A stretch of 64,000 nucleotides of DNA from an uncultured Gammaproteobacteria bacterium (GTDB lineage Bacteria > Pseudomonadota > Gammaproteobacteria > Eutrophobiales > Eutrophobiaceae), in the NCBI GenBank assembly GCA_943788815.1, contig CALSRS010000002.1, forward strand, positions 183,062-247,061. The letters are read 5' to 3'. Made by a program: the position numbers and the translations under genes. Positions 1 through 10,254 of the stretch are shown one piece after another (position 1 is the stretch's first letter; every line of letters begins with the position of its first letter). Under the pieces are notes generated by a model. It was not told the DNA's origin, searched no databases, and saw nothing but the letters and a program-made list of their open reading frames with translations.

Positions 1-117
1 CTGACAGGTGTACTTCGGGTACCTGTCATTGTCATTGGAGATACCGTAATATCTGGCTATCAACGTGACCAATTGACCGCCGCATTAATGGCAGCGGGCT
101 ACAATCCTAATAAATAA
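1..117 (+). CDS. Glutaredoxin-like protein, C-terminal end (partial)
   Basis: An open frame enters from the left edge and stops with TAA at 115-117, giving 38 residues. It contains RVPVIVIGD followed by ISGYQRDQL and a short C-terminal helix. A Val-Pro-Val strand, then a G-[YF]-x-x-x-x-L helix, is typical of the second half of glutaredoxin / thioredoxin-fold proteins, where the cis-proline lies beside the active site. The CxxC active site would be upstream, outside the window, so the enzyme activity cannot be checked. The gene converges on ispH with only about 20 bases between the stops. Confidence 0.6.
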   Translation: MTGVLRVPVIVIGDTVISGYQRDQLTAALMAAGYNPNK

Positions 118-138
118 AGTCTATTAATTGATAGTTGC

Positions 139-1089
139 TTAACTGGTCGCTTCTCTGGCCAGTTCTTTAGGTAATGAGAAGACTACCTGTTCCTTGATGC
201 CTGGTGCATTAATCACCTCTGCATTACTTAAGCTTTGTATACGATTAATAACCTCTTCAACCAATACTTCTGGTGCAGATGCACCTGCAGTCAAGCCAAC
301 ATTCTTAACACCATCCAACCATTCTTCCTTAATTTCACTGGCATTGTCGATTAGATAGGAAGGCACGCCCTTCTTCTGAGAGATTTCCATCAATCGTGTA
401 GAATTTGAACTGTTCTGAGACCCCACCACCAGGATCAAGTCACAATCCTTCGTCAGCTTTTTAACGGCATCCTGTCGATTCTGCGTGGCGTAACAAATAT
501 CTTCCTTTTTAGGACCATGGATACTGGGGAAACGCTCACGTAATGCATTGATGACTAACGCGGTATCATCCATAGATAAGGTAGTTTGAGTAACATAGGC
601 AAGAAAATCTGGTTTTTGAACTTCCATTTCCCAAACATCCTCAACAGATTCCACAAGATACATCCCACCTGCCCCATTTTTTTTATGATACTGGCCTAGG
701 GTCCCCTCGACTTCGGGATGTCCAGCATGTCCTATCAAGATGCATTCCCTGCCTTCTTGCTGATAGCGGCTAACCTCCATATGCACCTTCGTAACCAGTG
801 GACAAATAGCATCAAATACCTGGAGTTTTCGTCTGGAGGCTTCCTCTCTAACGGCAATGGATACACCATGGGCACTGAATATGACCGTAGAATTATCCGG
901 TACTTCGTCTAATTCTTCGACAAATACTGCGCCCATTTTTCGTAGGGTATCAACCACATATTTGTTATGTACCACTTCGTGGCGTACATAAACGGGGGCA
1001 CCAAAAATTTCCAGGGCACGTTCAACAATCTCAATTGCCCGGTCCACACCTGCACAAAATCCTCTGGGATTTGCAAGGGTTATTTGCAT
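139..1089 (-). CDS. ispH: 4-hydroxy-3-methylbut-2-enyl diphosphate reductase
   Basis: IspH (LytB) is the last enzyme of the MEP isoprenoid pathway. It reduces HMBPP to isopentenyl and dimethylallyl diphosphate using a [4Fe-4S] cluster. The 316 residues equal the E. coli length. The three cluster cysteines are visible at C12 ([12 protein letters not shown]), C96 ([11 protein letters not shown]) and C199 ([10 protein letters not shown]), and the proton-relay glutamate is E126 in [11 protein letters not shown]. It is the last gene of a leftward block after lspA, about 70 bases downstream of it. The fkpB gene that often separates these two in enterobacteria is absent. Confidence 0.97.
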   Translation of the reverse strand: MQITLANPRGFCAGVDRAIEIVERALEIFGAPVYVRHEVVHNKYVVDTLRKMGAVFVEELDEVPDNSTVIFSAHGVSIAVREEASRRKLQVFDAICPLVTKVHMEVSRYQQEGRECILIGHAGHPEVEGTLGQYHKKNGAGGMYLVESVEDVWEMEVQKPDFLAYVTQTTLSMDDTALVINALRERFPSIHGPKKEDICYATQNRQDAVKKLTKDCDLILVVGSQNSSNSTRLMEISQKKGVPSYLIDNASEIKEEWLDGVKNVGLTAGASAPEVLVEEVINRIQSLSNAEVINAPGIKEQVVFSLPKELAREATS

Positions 1090-1161
1090 ACTATTCTCCT
1101 GTCATTAATATTCATGATCATACACGGTCGATATTCATCTTCACACCATTGTATTTAATGG

Positions 1162-1668
1162 TTATTTTTTTATGTCTCCAGAATGTGTCGATACTTCTGC
1201 ATGGTCAAACCAGAATGAATCGATAATTAACATCACCACACCGATACTGATAGCAGAATCAGCAACATTAAATGCTGGCCAGTACCAGCTTTCATAATAA
1301 ACAACAATAAAATCAATAACATAACCAAACATTATTCTATCAGCAAGATTTCCCACTGCACCACCAAGGACCAAAGCCAGTGCAATCGCAAGCCAGAGAT
1401 CAGTCGCTGGATGTTTCTTCAGCCAGGATAAGAGTACGACACTGATAATTGAGCTTAAGGTGATAAATAACCACCGTTGCCAGCCACCCGCATCACTTAA
1501 AAAACTAAATGCTGCCCCCGTATTATGGACATAGGTTAATTTCAGGCCCGGAATAATTGGTAGCGATTCGAATAATGCAAACTGGTGGCTGATGTAATAT
1601 TTTGTTATCTGATCCAGGATAACAATCAACAACGACAACCAAACCCATTTGATGGCACTGGATTTCAT
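1162..1668 (-). CDS. lspA: Lipoprotein signal peptidase II
   Basis: LspA cleaves the signal peptide of prolipoproteins after diacylglyceryl modification, in the inner membrane. The 168-residue protein has four hydrophobic segments. It carries the conserved blocks DQITKYYI, NTGAAFSFL, GNLADRIMFGYVIDFI and FNVADSAISIG; the aspartates in the last two form the aspartyl-protease-like catalytic pair. It lies directly downstream of ileS (about 70 bases), the usual gammaproteobacterial pairing. Confidence 0.97.
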   Translation of the reverse strand: MKSSAIKWVWLSLLIVILDQITKYYISHQFALFESLPIIPGLKLTYVHNTGAAFSFLSDAGGWQRWLFITLSSIISVVLLSWLKKHPATDLWLAIALALVLGGAVGNLADRIMFGYVIDFIVVYYESWYWPAFNVADSAISIGVVMLIIDSFWFDHAEVSTHSGDIKK

Positions 1669-1737
1669 TTTTTCATACTTTTAATAATAATTAATTTTTT
1701 ACACACAAAAGCGATTTGAACTTCACAATATTACTAC

Positions 1738-4557
1738 TCAGGCAAAGTTACGCGTTTCACCATCGCCATCGACATTAACGATACAACGAGAACATAATTC
1801 CGGATGCTCATTGTGGTTACCAACATCCTCTTGGTGATGCCAACAACGAATACATTTATCATGTTCTGAAGGAACAGCTTTTATCCATACATCAGAAATT
1901 CCTGTTTCAACAGCATCGTCAGTTTTCTCATCTATGGGTTTAACATCGGCATTTGAAGTAATCAAAACGAAATGTAATTCATCTTCTATAGACAAAAGCG
2001 CATCGAAATAATTCCCACTGCAATATACTGTCACTTCCGCATCCAGGCCTGCACCAATTTTTTCATTACTACGTAATTGCTCCAGTACTTTACTCACCTC
2101 ATCACGTACCTGAATGATGTTTTCCCATTTTTCATTTTGGACATTACGCAATTCTGGTATACCTGCATACCATTCATCCAGGAATACAGAATCTTTAGTT
2201 TGTCCTGGTAGATATTGCCAAATCTCATCAGCCGTAAAACTAAGAATTGGTGCGATCCAGCGAACAAACGCATGAGCAATATAATAGAGTACTGTTTGTG
2301 ATGATCGTCGTGCTATACAGTCCGTTTGTGTGGTGTAGATTCGATCCTTAATGATATCCAGGTAAAAATTACCCAATATTACGACGCAGAAGTGGTGTAG
2401 TTTCTGATAAATTTGATGAAACTGAAAGGTCTCATATGCGTTTAGGATTTCGACCTGCATTTCTTTTGCCTTGTAGAGTATCCAGGCATCCAGTTCAAGT
2501 AAATCGTCAGGATTCACCAGGTCTTTATCAGGGTCAAATCCATCGAGATTAGCAAGCAGGTATCTTGAGGTATTTCGTATTCGACGGTAGGTATCTGCTG
2601 TGCGTTTCATGATTTCATCTGAAACACTCATTTCTCCTCGATAATCAGTTGCAGCGACCCATAAGCGTAAAACATCAGCACCTAGCGAATTCATTACTGT
2701 CTGTGGTGCTACGACATTCCCTTTGGACTTCGACATCTTTTTCCCCTGGGCGTCAACCGTGAAGCCATGGGTAAGGACATTTTTGTAAGGAGCAACACCA
2801 TTCATGCCCACCGAGGTTAATAGTGAAGATTGAAACCAACCTCGATGTTGATCTGAACCTTCAAGATAAAGATCGGCTGGAAATTGTAAGCGCTTATCTA
2901 CTGATAGCACAGTCGCATGGGTCACGCCAGAATCGAACCAGACATCCAGTATATCTTCAACTTTTTCATAGTTCTGGGCATCAGAACCCAGTAAGGTCTT
3001 GGCATCGAGTTCATGCCAGGCATCAATCCCCTCTGTCTCAATCAGTAATGCAACTTTTTCAATGAGGTTTTTCGTATCTGGGTGGAGTTCTCCCGTTTCG
3101 CGATTCACAAAGACAGCAATAGGAACACCCCAGGTACGCTGACGAGAAATACACCAGTCGGTACGATCGGCAACCATTTTCTCAATTCGCTGTTGTCCCC
3201 AATCCGGAGTCCATTTGACCTTTTTAATCTCTTCCATAGCTTGTGCGCGTAAGCCTTTCTCATCCATGCTGAAAAACCATTGAGGCGTCGCCCTGAAAAT
3301 TATGGGAGTTTTATGACGCCAGCAATGAGGATAACTATGATTGATAGTTTCGTGTGCTATTAATTTGTCATGTCCTTTTAATACCTCGATCACATGTTCA
3401 TTGGCCTTAAATACGTGTTCGCCGGCAAATAATTCGGTCCCCTCAATAAAACAGCCATTGGCTGCAACAGGATTTTCCACCTTCAGACCATAATGAACAC
3501 CAACAACGTAATCATCCATCCCATGACCTGGCGCAGTATGAACTGCACCTGTGCCAGATTCGGTAGTGACGTGATTGCCCAAAACAACGGGGACATCGCG
3601 CTCATAAAAAGGATGTGAAAGTTTGATCCCCTCCAGCTCTTTGCCTGATAGGGTCTTGATAGTTTCATATTTGTCAATTTCATATCTCGCCAGGGTAGAA
3701 TTTAATAATTCAGAGGCAAGCAACAGATATTCATCACTTCCTGTGGACGTGATCTTTATCAGTTGATATTCAAGACCGGGATTCAGGGCAACCGCCTGAT
3801 TTGCAGGTAATGTCCAGGGAGTCGTCGTCCAGATGACGATGGATACCGTACTATCATTCAGGACTTCACTTTCCAGGTTTAATCGAGACAAGAAGTCAGA
3901 TGTATCCACCACCGTGAATTTAACGTCCACCGATGGAGATTGCTTATCTTGATATTCAACCTCAGCCTCGGCTAGTGCCGAACCACAATCAATACACCAA
4001 TATACCGGCTTGTATCCCTTGATAAGATGTCCGGCATCAATCATTTTTCCAAGTGAACGAACGATATTTGCTTCAGTTTCAAAAGCCATAGTTGTATATG
4101 GCTCTGACCAGTCTCCTAGTACCCCCAGCCGGATAAAATCGTCGCGCTGACTGTCTATCTGCTTTGCTGCATATTTTCTGCAGTGGTCACGAAATGTATG
4201 CGCATCAACCTTGTGGCCTGCTTTCCCAATTTTCTTTTCCACCTGCAGTTCTATAGGCAAACCATGACAGTCCCAGCCAGGTACATAAGGTGCATCAAAG
4301 CCACTAAGTCCCTTTGCTTTGATAATGATATCTTTTAAGATCTTATTAACTGCGTGACCAATATGGATTTCACCATTGGCATAGGGAGGCCCATCATGAA
4401 GGATATAAGCCGGCTTCCCGGATTTAATATCCCTGATTTTTTCGTATAGCTTCATCACCTTCCAGCGATGAAGTGTCTCAGGTTCCCGACGTGAAAGGTT
4501 ACCCTTCATAGGGAAATCTGTCTTTGGCAGATTTAAGGTATCTTTATAATTCTTCAT
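1738..4557 (-). CDS. ileS: Isoleucyl-tRNA synthetase
   Basis: This class I aminoacyl-tRNA synthetase charges tRNA-Ile. The 939 residues match the bacterial type with a C-terminal zinc finger. The ATP-site HIGH motif is in [15 protein letters not shown] near residue 60 and the KMSKS loop is in [12 protein letters not shown]. The editing (CP1) domain contains [12 protein letters not shown] and [16 protein letters not shown]. The C-terminal zinc ligands are CIRCWHH and CSRCIVNV. The gene sits between ribF (24 bases upstream) and lspA. I saw no T-box or other leader between ribF and ileS. Confidence 0.98.
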   Translation of the reverse strand: MKNYKDTLNLPKTDFPMKGNLSRREPETLHRWKVMKLYEKIRDIKSGKPAYILHDGPPYANGEIHIGHAVNKILKDIIIKAKGLSGFDAPYVPGWDCHGLPIELQVEKKIGKAGHKVDAHTFRDHCRKYAAKQIDSQRDDFIRLGVLGDWSEPYTTMAFETEANIVRSLGKMIDAGHLIKGYKPVYWCIDCGSALAEAEVEYQDKQSPSVDVKFTVVDTSDFLSRLNLESEVLNDSTVSIVIWTTTPWTLPANQAVALNPGLEYQLIKITSTGSDEYLLLASELLNSTLARYEIDKYETIKTLSGKELEGIKLSHPFYERDVPVVLGNHVTTESGTGAVHTAPGHGMDDYVVGVHYGLKVENPVAANGCFIEGTELFAGEHVFKANEHVIEVLKGHDKLIAHETINHSYPHCWRHKTPIIFRATPQWFFSMDEKGLRAQAMEEIKKVKWTPDWGQQRIEKMVADRTDWCISRQRTWGVPIAVFVNRETGELHPDTKNLIEKVALLIETEGIDAWHELDAKTLLGSDAQNYEKVEDILDVWFDSGVTHATVLSVDKRLQFPADLYLEGSDQHRGWFQSSLLTSVGMNGVAPYKNVLTHGFTVDAQGKKMSKSKGNVVAPQTVMNSLGADVLRLWVAATDYRGEMSVSDEIMKRTADTYRRIRNTSRYLLANLDGFDPDKDLVNPDDLLELDAWILYKAKEMQVEILNAYETFQFHQIYQKLHHFCVVILGNFYLDIIKDRIYTTQTDCIARRSSQTVLYYIAHAFVRWIAPILSFTADEIWQYLPGQTKDSVFLDEWYAGIPELRNVQNEKWENIIQVRDEVSKVLEQLRSNEKIGAGLDAEVTVYCSGNYFDALLSIEDELHFVLITSNADVKPIDEKTDDAVETGISDVWIKAVPSEHDKCIRCWHHQEDVGNHNEHPELCSRCIVNVDGDGETRNFA

Positions 4558-4580
4558 TCTTCAATTCACTAAACTTAATT

Positions 4581-5510
4581 TTATAATGTTGCAAAATAAT
4601 CTTTGGCTTTCTTAACATCTTTTTCGATTTGCTTACCTAGCGCCTCTACCGAATGGAACTGCTGTTCATCGCGAAGCTTTTTGCAAAACTCAACACTGAT
4701 TCGTACTCCGTATATTTCCTGGTCAAAATCAAATATATGTATCTCCAACAATCTTTTCTCGCCACTAAATACAGGACGCGTTCCTATATTCGCAACACCG
4801 TCATATACTGCTTCGTTTAGACCATGCACACGAACAACATACACACCGGACAAGGGATAATTAACGCGATTACACGCTATATTTGCGGTGGGATGGCCCA
4901 GTTCTCTCCCTCGTTTGTCTCCGTGAATAACCGTACCATCGATTCGATAGGCCTGGCCAAGTAATTCCTTTACCAGGTCAAAATCTCCTATTGCCAGATG
5001 ACCTCTTACCAGGCTACTGCTCACACGCATACCATTATAATGAAATGTGTCAGCAGGTATAAGTTCAAATCCATATTTGTCTGACATTTCTTTGAGGAGT
5101 TCAATATTCCCCTCCCGGTTATTCCCAAACCTAAAGTCATTCCCAACAATTAAACCACGAATATTTATTTTTTTTACTAATAACTCCTCTACAAATGTCC
5201 GGGCAGACATTGATGCCAGGGATTGATTAAATCGAAGGCAAATAATGTGATCAACCTGCATAGCATCAAACATCTCAATCTTCTGGCGAAAATCTGTCAA
5301 TCTTGCCGGGGCTGTTTTAGATGAAAAATACTCCATGGGATAGGGCTCAAACGTAATAACCACACCGGGAAGTCCAGTCGCCGTGGAATATTCTATTAAT
5401 TCTGAAATTATGGATTGATGCCCAAGGTGTAGCCCATCATAATTACCGATACTGACCACACATTCTGGGTGGTTCTTGATATTGGAAATGTCTCTGATAA
5501 CTTTCATCAT
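4581..5510 (-). CDS. ribF: Bifunctional riboflavin kinase / FMN adenylyltransferase
   Basis: RibF converts riboflavin to FMN and then FAD. The 309-residue protein has the N-terminal nucleotidyltransferase domain (VSIGNYDGLHLGHQSII, the HxGH-like ATP site) and the C-terminal flavokinase domain (GRELGHPTANI, then GVYVVRVH). The start overlaps the murJ stop by one base (TAATG), which implies translational coupling. Two consecutive ATG codons stand at the start, so the N-terminus could be one residue shorter. No FMN riboswitch-like leader is seen. Confidence 0.96.
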   Translation of the reverse strand: MMKVIRDISNIKNHPECVVSIGNYDGLHLGHQSIISELIEYSTATGLPGVVITFEPYPMEYFSSKTAPARLTDFRQKIEMFDAMQVDHIICLRFNQSLASMSARTFVEELLVKKINIRGLIVGNDFRFGNNREGNIELLKEMSDKYGFELIPADTFHYNGMRVSSSLVRGHLAIGDFDLVKELLGQAYRIDGTVIHGDKRGRELGHPTANIACNRVNYPLSGVYVVRVHGLNEAVYDGVANIGTRPVFSGEKRLLEIHIFDFDQEIYGVRISVEFCKKLRDEQQFHSVEALGKQIEKDVKKAKDYFATL

Positions 5511-7054
5511 TAATCCCTGGGTGTAGTCACGTCCTTGAGTCTTAGGCCAGACAGATACAAACTAAATACATAAATAGATGCGCCCGCCAGTATCCAGATT
5601 GCCAACTGCATGACCCGTGTATATACATCCCATTCAAACCAGATCGTGTTATCAGGAGGTAAAAAAACCAAAAACAACGACATGAATACAACTGCAATAC
5701 AAACTCTACTCATGATTTTCAAAACCGGGCTTAATGTAACAGAAATACCGGCTTGTTTTAACCGCATATAGAGTAATCCTGCATTTATGTAGGCAGATAG
5801 TGACGAGGCAAGCGCTAGTCCTGCATGCTGATAGATGCCAACCAATAATAGATTCAATACAATATTTAACACCATCGCAATCGCAGCTATCTTTACCGGG
5901 GTTTGGGTGTTTTGTCTTGAGAAAAAAGCAGAGGAAAAAACTTTTATTAAAATAAATCCTGGCAAGCCTATGGAGTAGGCAATCAAACTCCTGCTGGACA
6001 TAATCACATCGTTTGTTGTGAACTCTGCATATTGAAACAACGTTGTCAGTATGGGGCCAGACAGCAATGCCAGTCCAAATGCGGCGGGTATGGCAATAAG
6101 GCATACCAGGCCCATTGCCCAGACAAGAATATTGCTAAAAGACCTATCATCTCCTTTTGCATGTTCTGTGGAGAGATTTGGCAAGATGACTGTCGCCAGG
6201 GCAACGCCTAATACCCCCAGAGGAAGCTCTACCATACGATCAGAATAATATAGCCAGGAAATACTCCCAGTCTGCAAAAAGGATGCAATCAAAGTGTCTA
6301 TTAACAGGTTAATCTGTGTTATCGAGGCCGCAAACAAGGTTGGCAACATCAACATTAAAATTCGACTAACACCTTCTTTATCCCGATTAAACCGAGGAAA
6401 TGGCAATAACTTAAGTTTTAATAAAAAGGGAATTTGAAACCCTAATTGAATAACACCGGCAATCAATACCCCCCAGGCAAGGGCAATGATCTGTTGTCCT
6501 TCAGGAAACATGGGTGCTACCCATATAGCACAGGCGATTAATGATAAATTGAGTAGCACCGGGGTAAATGCAGGCACGCCAAAATTTCGATACGTATTTA
6601 AAATGGCACCTGCGAACGCGGTCAGAGAGATAAACAGGATATAGGGGAAAGTGATACGCAACATCTGCGCTGCCAGGTCAAACTTATCGCTTTCGCCAAT
6701 AAATCCAGGTGCAAACACACTAATCATTAAGGGGGCAATAATGACACCCAGTATAGATATGATGAATAGTATTAAACCCAGTGTCGCGCCGGTTTGGTCA
6801 ATTAATGCCTTGACCTCTTCAGGACTGCGTTTTTCCCGATATTCAGATAATACAGGGACAAATGCCTGTGAAAACCCACCTTCAGCAAATAAGCGTCTAA
6901 GAAAATTAGGTATACGAAAAGCGACAATAAAGACGTCAAAACCCAGGCCCGCTCCGAATAAGCGTGCGAGGATAATGTCCCGGATCATTCCAAATACCCG
7001 AGAAATCATTGTCATTCCACCGACAAGACGAGTTGATTTGAGCAAACTGGCCAT
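5510..7054 (-). CDS. murJ: Lipid II flippase MurJ
   Basis: MurJ (MviN) flips the peptidoglycan precursor lipid II across the inner membrane. The 514-residue protein is almost entirely hydrophobic segments, consistent with the 14-helix MOP-superfamily fold. It opens with the conserved stretch TMISRVFGMIRDIILAR and has the RRLFAEGGFSQAFVPV block at about residues 50-65. It is coupled to ribF by a one-base overlap and is divergent from rpsT, the usual arrangement in gammaproteobacteria. Confidence 0.97.
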   Translation of the reverse strand: MASLLKSTRLVGGMTMISRVFGMIRDIILARLFGAGLGFDVFIVAFRIPNFLRRLFAEGGFSQAFVPVLSEYREKRSPEEVKALIDQTGATLGLILFIISILGVIIAPLMISVFAPGFIGESDKFDLAAQMLRITFPYILFISLTAFAGAILNTYRNFGVPAFTPVLLNLSLIACAIWVAPMFPEGQQIIALAWGVLIAGVIQLGFQIPFLLKLKLLPFPRFNRDKEGVSRILMLMLPTLFAASITQINLLIDTLIASFLQTGSISWLYYSDRMVELPLGVLGVALATVILPNLSTEHAKGDDRSFSNILVWAMGLVCLIAIPAAFGLALLSGPILTTLFQYAEFTTNDVIMSSRSLIAYSIGLPGFILIKVFSSAFFSRQNTQTPVKIAAIAMVLNIVLNLLLVGIYQHAGLALASSLSAYINAGLLYMRLKQAGISVTLSPVLKIMSRVCIAVVFMSLFLVFLPPDNTIWFEWDVYTRVMQLAIWILAGASIYVFSLYLSGLRLKDVTTPRD

Positions 7055-7161
7055 TTACGAGGTCACCCAGATTTCCAGTATCCCTTTATAAAATAGACTT
7101 ATGTAATTGTTTATTTGAGAAATAATAACCAGGCAAAGCATATCATAATCCAACTCAAGGA

Positions 7162-7190
7162 TTGACAAATCAATAGTAAATCAGCATAGT
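7162..7190 (+). promoter_or_regulatory. Sigma-70 promoter of rpsT
   Basis: A perfect -35 box TTGACA (7162-7167) is followed after exactly 17 bases by CATAGT (7185-7190), which matches four of six positions of the -10 consensus. It faces rpsT, with a predicted start of transcription near 7197 and about 30 bases of leader. The murJ-rpsT divergent gap (7055-7226) shows nothing else clear. Confidence 0.6.
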
Positions 7191-7226
7191 AACGCGCTTT
7201 TCATTAAAGAATTTCAGGAGTTTTCA

Positions 7227-7490
7227 TTGGCCAATATTCAATCCGCCAAAAAAAGGGCCCGACAGGCAGTTACTCACAATCGTCGTAACGCCGGACAGCG
7301 CTCTTTTTTACGTAATCAGATCAAGCACGTCGTTCAAGCCATAGAAAAAGGTGACAAGACAGCTGCCCAATCCGCATATCAGAATGCCGTTCCGGTCATT
7401 GACAGGATGGCAAATAAAGGACTGATTCACCGTAACAAGGCAGCGCGCCATAAAAGCAGATTAAACCAGCAAATCCACGCATTAAATTAA
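7227..7490 (+). CDS. rpsT: Ribosomal protein S20, UUG start
   Basis: S20 is a small basic protein of the 30S subunit that binds 16S rRNA. The 87 residues begin (f)MANIQSAKKRARQ and are rich in Lys and Arg, as expected. The start is TTG at 7227-7229, placed six bases after AGGAG (7216-7220); no ATG is available near the conserved N-terminus. E. coli rpsT also starts at UUG, where the weak codon takes part in autoregulation, so the same control is a reasonable inference. The gene is monocistronic and converges on proB. Confidence 0.97.
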   Translation: MANIQSAKKRARQAVTHNRRNAGQRSFLRNQIKHVVQAIEKGDKTAAQSAYQNAVPVIDRMANKGLIHRNKAARHKSRLNQQIHALN

Positions 7491-7588
7491 TCAGAAGTTT
7501 TTTTGTTATAAGGTTTGTTAACTATTTTAGTTGATGCGCTTTAGTAAGGTATTTAGCAAACTTCTTTTATTGCCTGTTACATCCATTA

Positions 7589-8707
7589 TTAAACAATAAT
7601 CAGATTGTCGCGGTGTATGAGTTCATCTTCATCCACATACCCTAAAATGCTTTCTATATTGCCACTGGATTGCCCCATGATCTTTCGGGTCTCATCAGCA
7701 TTATAGTTAATTAACCCTCTGGCAATCTCGGTGCCCTGCGCATTGAGACAACGAACGATTTCTCCGCGTCTAAAGTTTCCGTTTACATTTATTACCCCTA
7801 CTGCGAGAAGACTACGGCCTCCTTCTTTTAGTACCTTAATCGCGCCATCGTCAAGAACCAGATCCCCTGCTAGCCTGGCATGTCCCGCTAACCATTGCTT
7901 GCGTGCAGTAACATGACCAATTTTTGTATCCAGTAATGTCCCTAGCTCTTCACCGTGTTCCAGTCGAGTAATAACATTATCCTCCAATCCAGAAGCGATA
8001 ATGGTAGGCGTCCCTGATTTTGCCGCAATTTCTGCCGCCCGTAGTTTTGTCAGCATGCCTCCTCGCCCAAACACACCGACATCACCTGCATAATTTTCCA
8101 GGGTCTTATCACCCGCTTGCGCTTGAGTTATTAATTTTGCATCGCTGTGTTTACTCGGATCCTTATCAAATAGACCTGATTGATCAGTGAGTAGGATTAA
8201 AACATCAGCATCAACTAAATTGGATACCAGACCTGCCAGCGTGTCATTATCTCCGAAGCGGATTTCATCAGTTGCAACCGTATCATTTTCATTGACGATA
8301 GGAACGACACCCATAGACAGTAAGGTTCTTAAGGTAGATCTCGCATTTAAATATTTTCCGCGATTGGATATTTCATCATGCGTAATAAGAATTTGCGCTG
8401 TATGAGTATTATGTTTTTGAAAGCAGTATTCATAGGCCTGAATTAAGCCCATCTGTCCCACAGCCGCCACCGCCTGGAGCTCATGTAGACTATTTGGACG
8501 TTGCTGTAACTTCAAACGATTGATCCCTTCAGCGACCGCACCTGATGAAACCAATACAATTTCCTTTCCCTGCTCCCTCAACGCCATTATTTGCGAAACC
8601 CAGACCTCCAGAGTTTCTGTTTTTAGCCCAAGACCATTATTGGTCAAAAGAGAGCTCCCGAGTTTTACCACCCAGCGACGGGAATTTTTCAGTTCATCTC
8701 GCTTCAT
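7589..8707 (-). CDS. proB: Glutamate 5-kinase
   Basis: ProB phosphorylates glutamate in the first step of proline synthesis. The 372 residues comprise an N-terminal amino-acid kinase domain (VVKLGSSLLTN, then VSSGAVAEG, NENDTVATDEIRFGDND and GRGGMLTKLRAA) and a C-terminal PUA domain from about residue 280 (GALKVLKEGG-like IKVLKEGGRSLLAVGV). It lies ten bases downstream of obgE on the same strand, the usual obgE-proB order. proA is not in the window. Confidence 0.97.
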   Translation of the reverse strand: MKRDELKNSRRWVVKLGSSLLTNNGLGLKTETLEVWVSQIMALREQGKEIVLVSSGAVAEGINRLKLQQRPNSLHELQAVAAVGQMGLIQAYEYCFQKHNTHTAQILITHDEISNRGKYLNARSTLRTLLSMGVVPIVNENDTVATDEIRFGDNDTLAGLVSNLVDADVLILLTDQSGLFDKDPSKHSDAKLITQAQAGDKTLENYAGDVGVFGRGGMLTKLRAAEIAAKSGTPTIIASGLEDNVITRLEHGEELGTLLDTKIGHVTARKQWLAGHARLAGDLVLDDGAIKVLKEGGRSLLAVGVINVNGNFRRGEIVRCLNAQGTEIARGLINYNADETRKIMGQSSGNIESILGYVDEDELIHRDNLIIV

Positions 8708-8716
8708 GACATTAAC

Positions 8717-9739
8717 TTATTCTTCTGACTCACTAGTTGAGTTTATCCAGCGCATAATTTCAAAAACCAGTTCTTTACATCCCATGCCGGACAAGGCTGA
8801 TATGCTATAACATGGCATGTCTGTGTTCCGTTCAACGATACGATTCCTTAGTATCTCAACTGTATCAACATCCAGGCAATCTGTTTTATTCAACACCAGC
8901 CATCTGGACATTTTAGTTAAGTTTTTTTCATATTGGGATAGTTCATTTTCAATAATATCCACCTGCTCCAGTATCTCATCGATTTCTTGATGTGTAGCAA
9001 TATCAATAATATGTAACAACAATCGGGTACGCGAAAGGTGCTTTAGAAACTGTATACCCAAACCGGCTCCATCAGATGCGCCTTCAATTAGACCTGGAAT
9101 ATCAGCGATGACAAAACTTTGATCAGTAGCGACTCTGGCAACACCAAGATGCGGATATAATGTTGTAAAAGGATAAGCAGCCACTTTGGATTTAGCTGCG
9201 GTCACCTGGCGAATAAAAGTGGATTTACCTGCGTTAGGTAAACCCAGTAGACCGACATCAGCTAATAACTGCATCTCAAGGCGTAATTCACGTTCTTCCC
9301 CAGGCTCTCCTTTGGTGAATTTTCGTGGTGCCCGGTTTGTGCTACTTTTAAATTTCACATTACCTACGCCGTGTCGACCACCTTTTGCAACCAGCAGTTG
9401 TTGACCGTCCATGGTTAGATCGCCTATTAAATCTCCGGTGTCATTTTCATAGACCAATGTCCCCAGTGGCACTCGAATAAAAACATCTTCGCCTTCCTTA
9501 CCATAACGCTCTTTGCCCATACCGTTTTGACCAGCTTTTGAGCGAAACACCTTAACGTGGCGAAAATCCACAAGTGTATTTAAGCCTTTATCCACTACCA
9601 GATAAATACTGCCCCCATCGCCGCCATCACCGCCATCTGGTCCACCTCTGGGAATGAATTTTTCACGGCGAAAACCTCCAGAGCCATCCCCACCTTTACC
9701 GGCTACGACCTTGATCACCACTTCATCTACGAATTTCAT
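8717..9739 (-). CDS. obgE: Ribosome-assembly GTPase Obg (CgtA)
   Basis: Obg is an essential GTPase acting in 50S assembly and stress control. The 340 residues contain the glycine-rich Obg fold (GGDGSGGFRREKF, GGPDGGDGGDGGS) up to about residue 158 and the G domain with G1 GLPNAGKST, G3 DIPGLIEGA, G4 NKTD and G5 SALSG. It lacks the long acidic C-terminal tail of the E. coli protein and ends STSESEE. The gene follows rpmA on the same strand but a 515-base repeat-bearing gap and a terminator separate them. Confidence 0.97.
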   Translation of the reverse strand: MKFVDEVVIKVVAGKGGDGSGGFRREKFIPRGGPDGGDGGDGGSIYLVVDKGLNTLVDFRHVKVFRSKAGQNGMGKERYGKEGEDVFIRVPLGTLVYENDTGDLIGDLTMDGQQLLVAKGGRHGVGNVKFKSSTNRAPRKFTKGEPGEERELRLEMQLLADVGLLGLPNAGKSTFIRQVTAAKSKVAAYPFTTLYPHLGVARVATDQSFVIADIPGLIEGASDGAGLGIQFLKHLSRTRLLLHIIDIATHQEIDEILEQVDIIENELSQYEKNLTKMSRWLVLNKTDCLDVDTVEILRNRIVERNTDMPCYSISALSGMGCKELVFEIMRWINSTSESEE

Positions 9740-9933
9740 TTGCTTAACATTCCCTAAGGAATACTCCTGATTCTATTTTCATAATTAGCATATATTGTAT
9801 TTTTATAGTCATTCCCGCGCGACCACCATAAAAAGAATGCAGACGCACAACTAGTGAAGGCGGGTGTCCCCTTCCCCTTTGGGGAAGGTAGGATGGGGCT
9901 CCTTACCATGCCGCAGGCATACTGATTCTCGTC

Positions 9934-9953
9934 ATTCTGGCGAAAGCCAGAAT
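9934..9953. repeat. Short palindromic repeat (REP-like hairpin)
   Basis: A perfect 8-bp inverted repeat, ATTCTGGC and GCCAGAAT, with a four-base loop, embedded in a GTCATT...AATCCA context. The flanking bases match the ends of the larger elements at 12099 and 42881 (GTCATTCCCGC...GCGGGAATCCAG), so it is probably a minimal member of the same family. Confidence 0.6.
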
Positions 9954-9995
9954 CCAATCAAAAGCAAATCTCCTTACAGACGATACGATTATTTA

Positions 9996-10167
9996 ACTGG
10001 ATTTCCGCCTCGGCTCAGGCTCCTCGAACGCTGTAACAGACGCGTTTCTACCTCGGCAACTGTTCCCGACGTTGCTCTATATCCTACATCCATGTAGTCG
10101 TCCTCCATCCCTGGAGTCGTGCTTCGCTCTAACGCCTACATCCATGTAGGCGTACGCGGAAATGACG
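9996..10167 (-). repeat. Dispersed palindromic element, long divergent copy
   Basis: It begins CTGGATTTCCGCCTCGGCTC and ends TAGGCGTACGCGGAAATGAC, so it shares both ends with the 75-base elements at 42881 (same orientation) and 12099 (opposite). The middle is longer (about 170 bases in total) and holds two copies of a CCTACATCCATGTAG hairpin. It may be a composite of two adjacent copies. Confidence 0.6.
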
Positions 10168-10200
10168 CAGTACGTATTTAACATCAAATGGTTAGTCAAT

Positions 10201-10230
10201 AAACAAAAAACCCCGCTCAATGGCGGGGTC
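10201..10230 (-). terminator. Rho-independent terminator of rplU-rpmA
   Basis: On the minus strand a 7-bp GC stem (ACCCCGC at 10210-10216 with its partner at 10222-10229, loop of five bases) is followed by TTTTTTGTTT. It lies 25 bases after the rpmA stop and fits a strong intrinsic terminator. Confidence 0.85.
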
Positions 10231-10254
10231 TTTATATTAATCATTAAATTAGTA

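Larger units (their letters stand above)
9740..10200. other. Gene-free spacer with several palindromic repeats
   Basis: This stretch between the obgE start and the rpmA terminator holds no credible gene. It contains a perfect 8-bp hairpin CCTTCCCC/GGGGAAGG at 9870-9888, a second 8-bp hairpin ATTCTGGC/GCCAGAAT at 9934-9953 within a TCATTCTGGCGAAAGCCAGA unit, a lone half unit TCATTCCCGCG near 9810, and a long divergent copy of the dispersed element described at 9996-10167. Short open frames here are translations of repeat DNA. Confidence 0.7.

Noticed and set aside
4558..4580. T-box before ileS or FMN riboswitch before ribF
   Set aside because: The gaps are 23 bases or an overlap, too short for either.
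6651..7091. 146-codon plus-strand frame opposite murJ
   Set aside because: Antisense shadow of murJ codon usage; no motif, no ribosome site.
9870..9888. CCTTCCCC/GGGGAAGG hairpin as terminator of obgE or rpmA
   Set aside because: It has no U tract on either strand and lies upstream of obgE; more likely part of repeat DNA.
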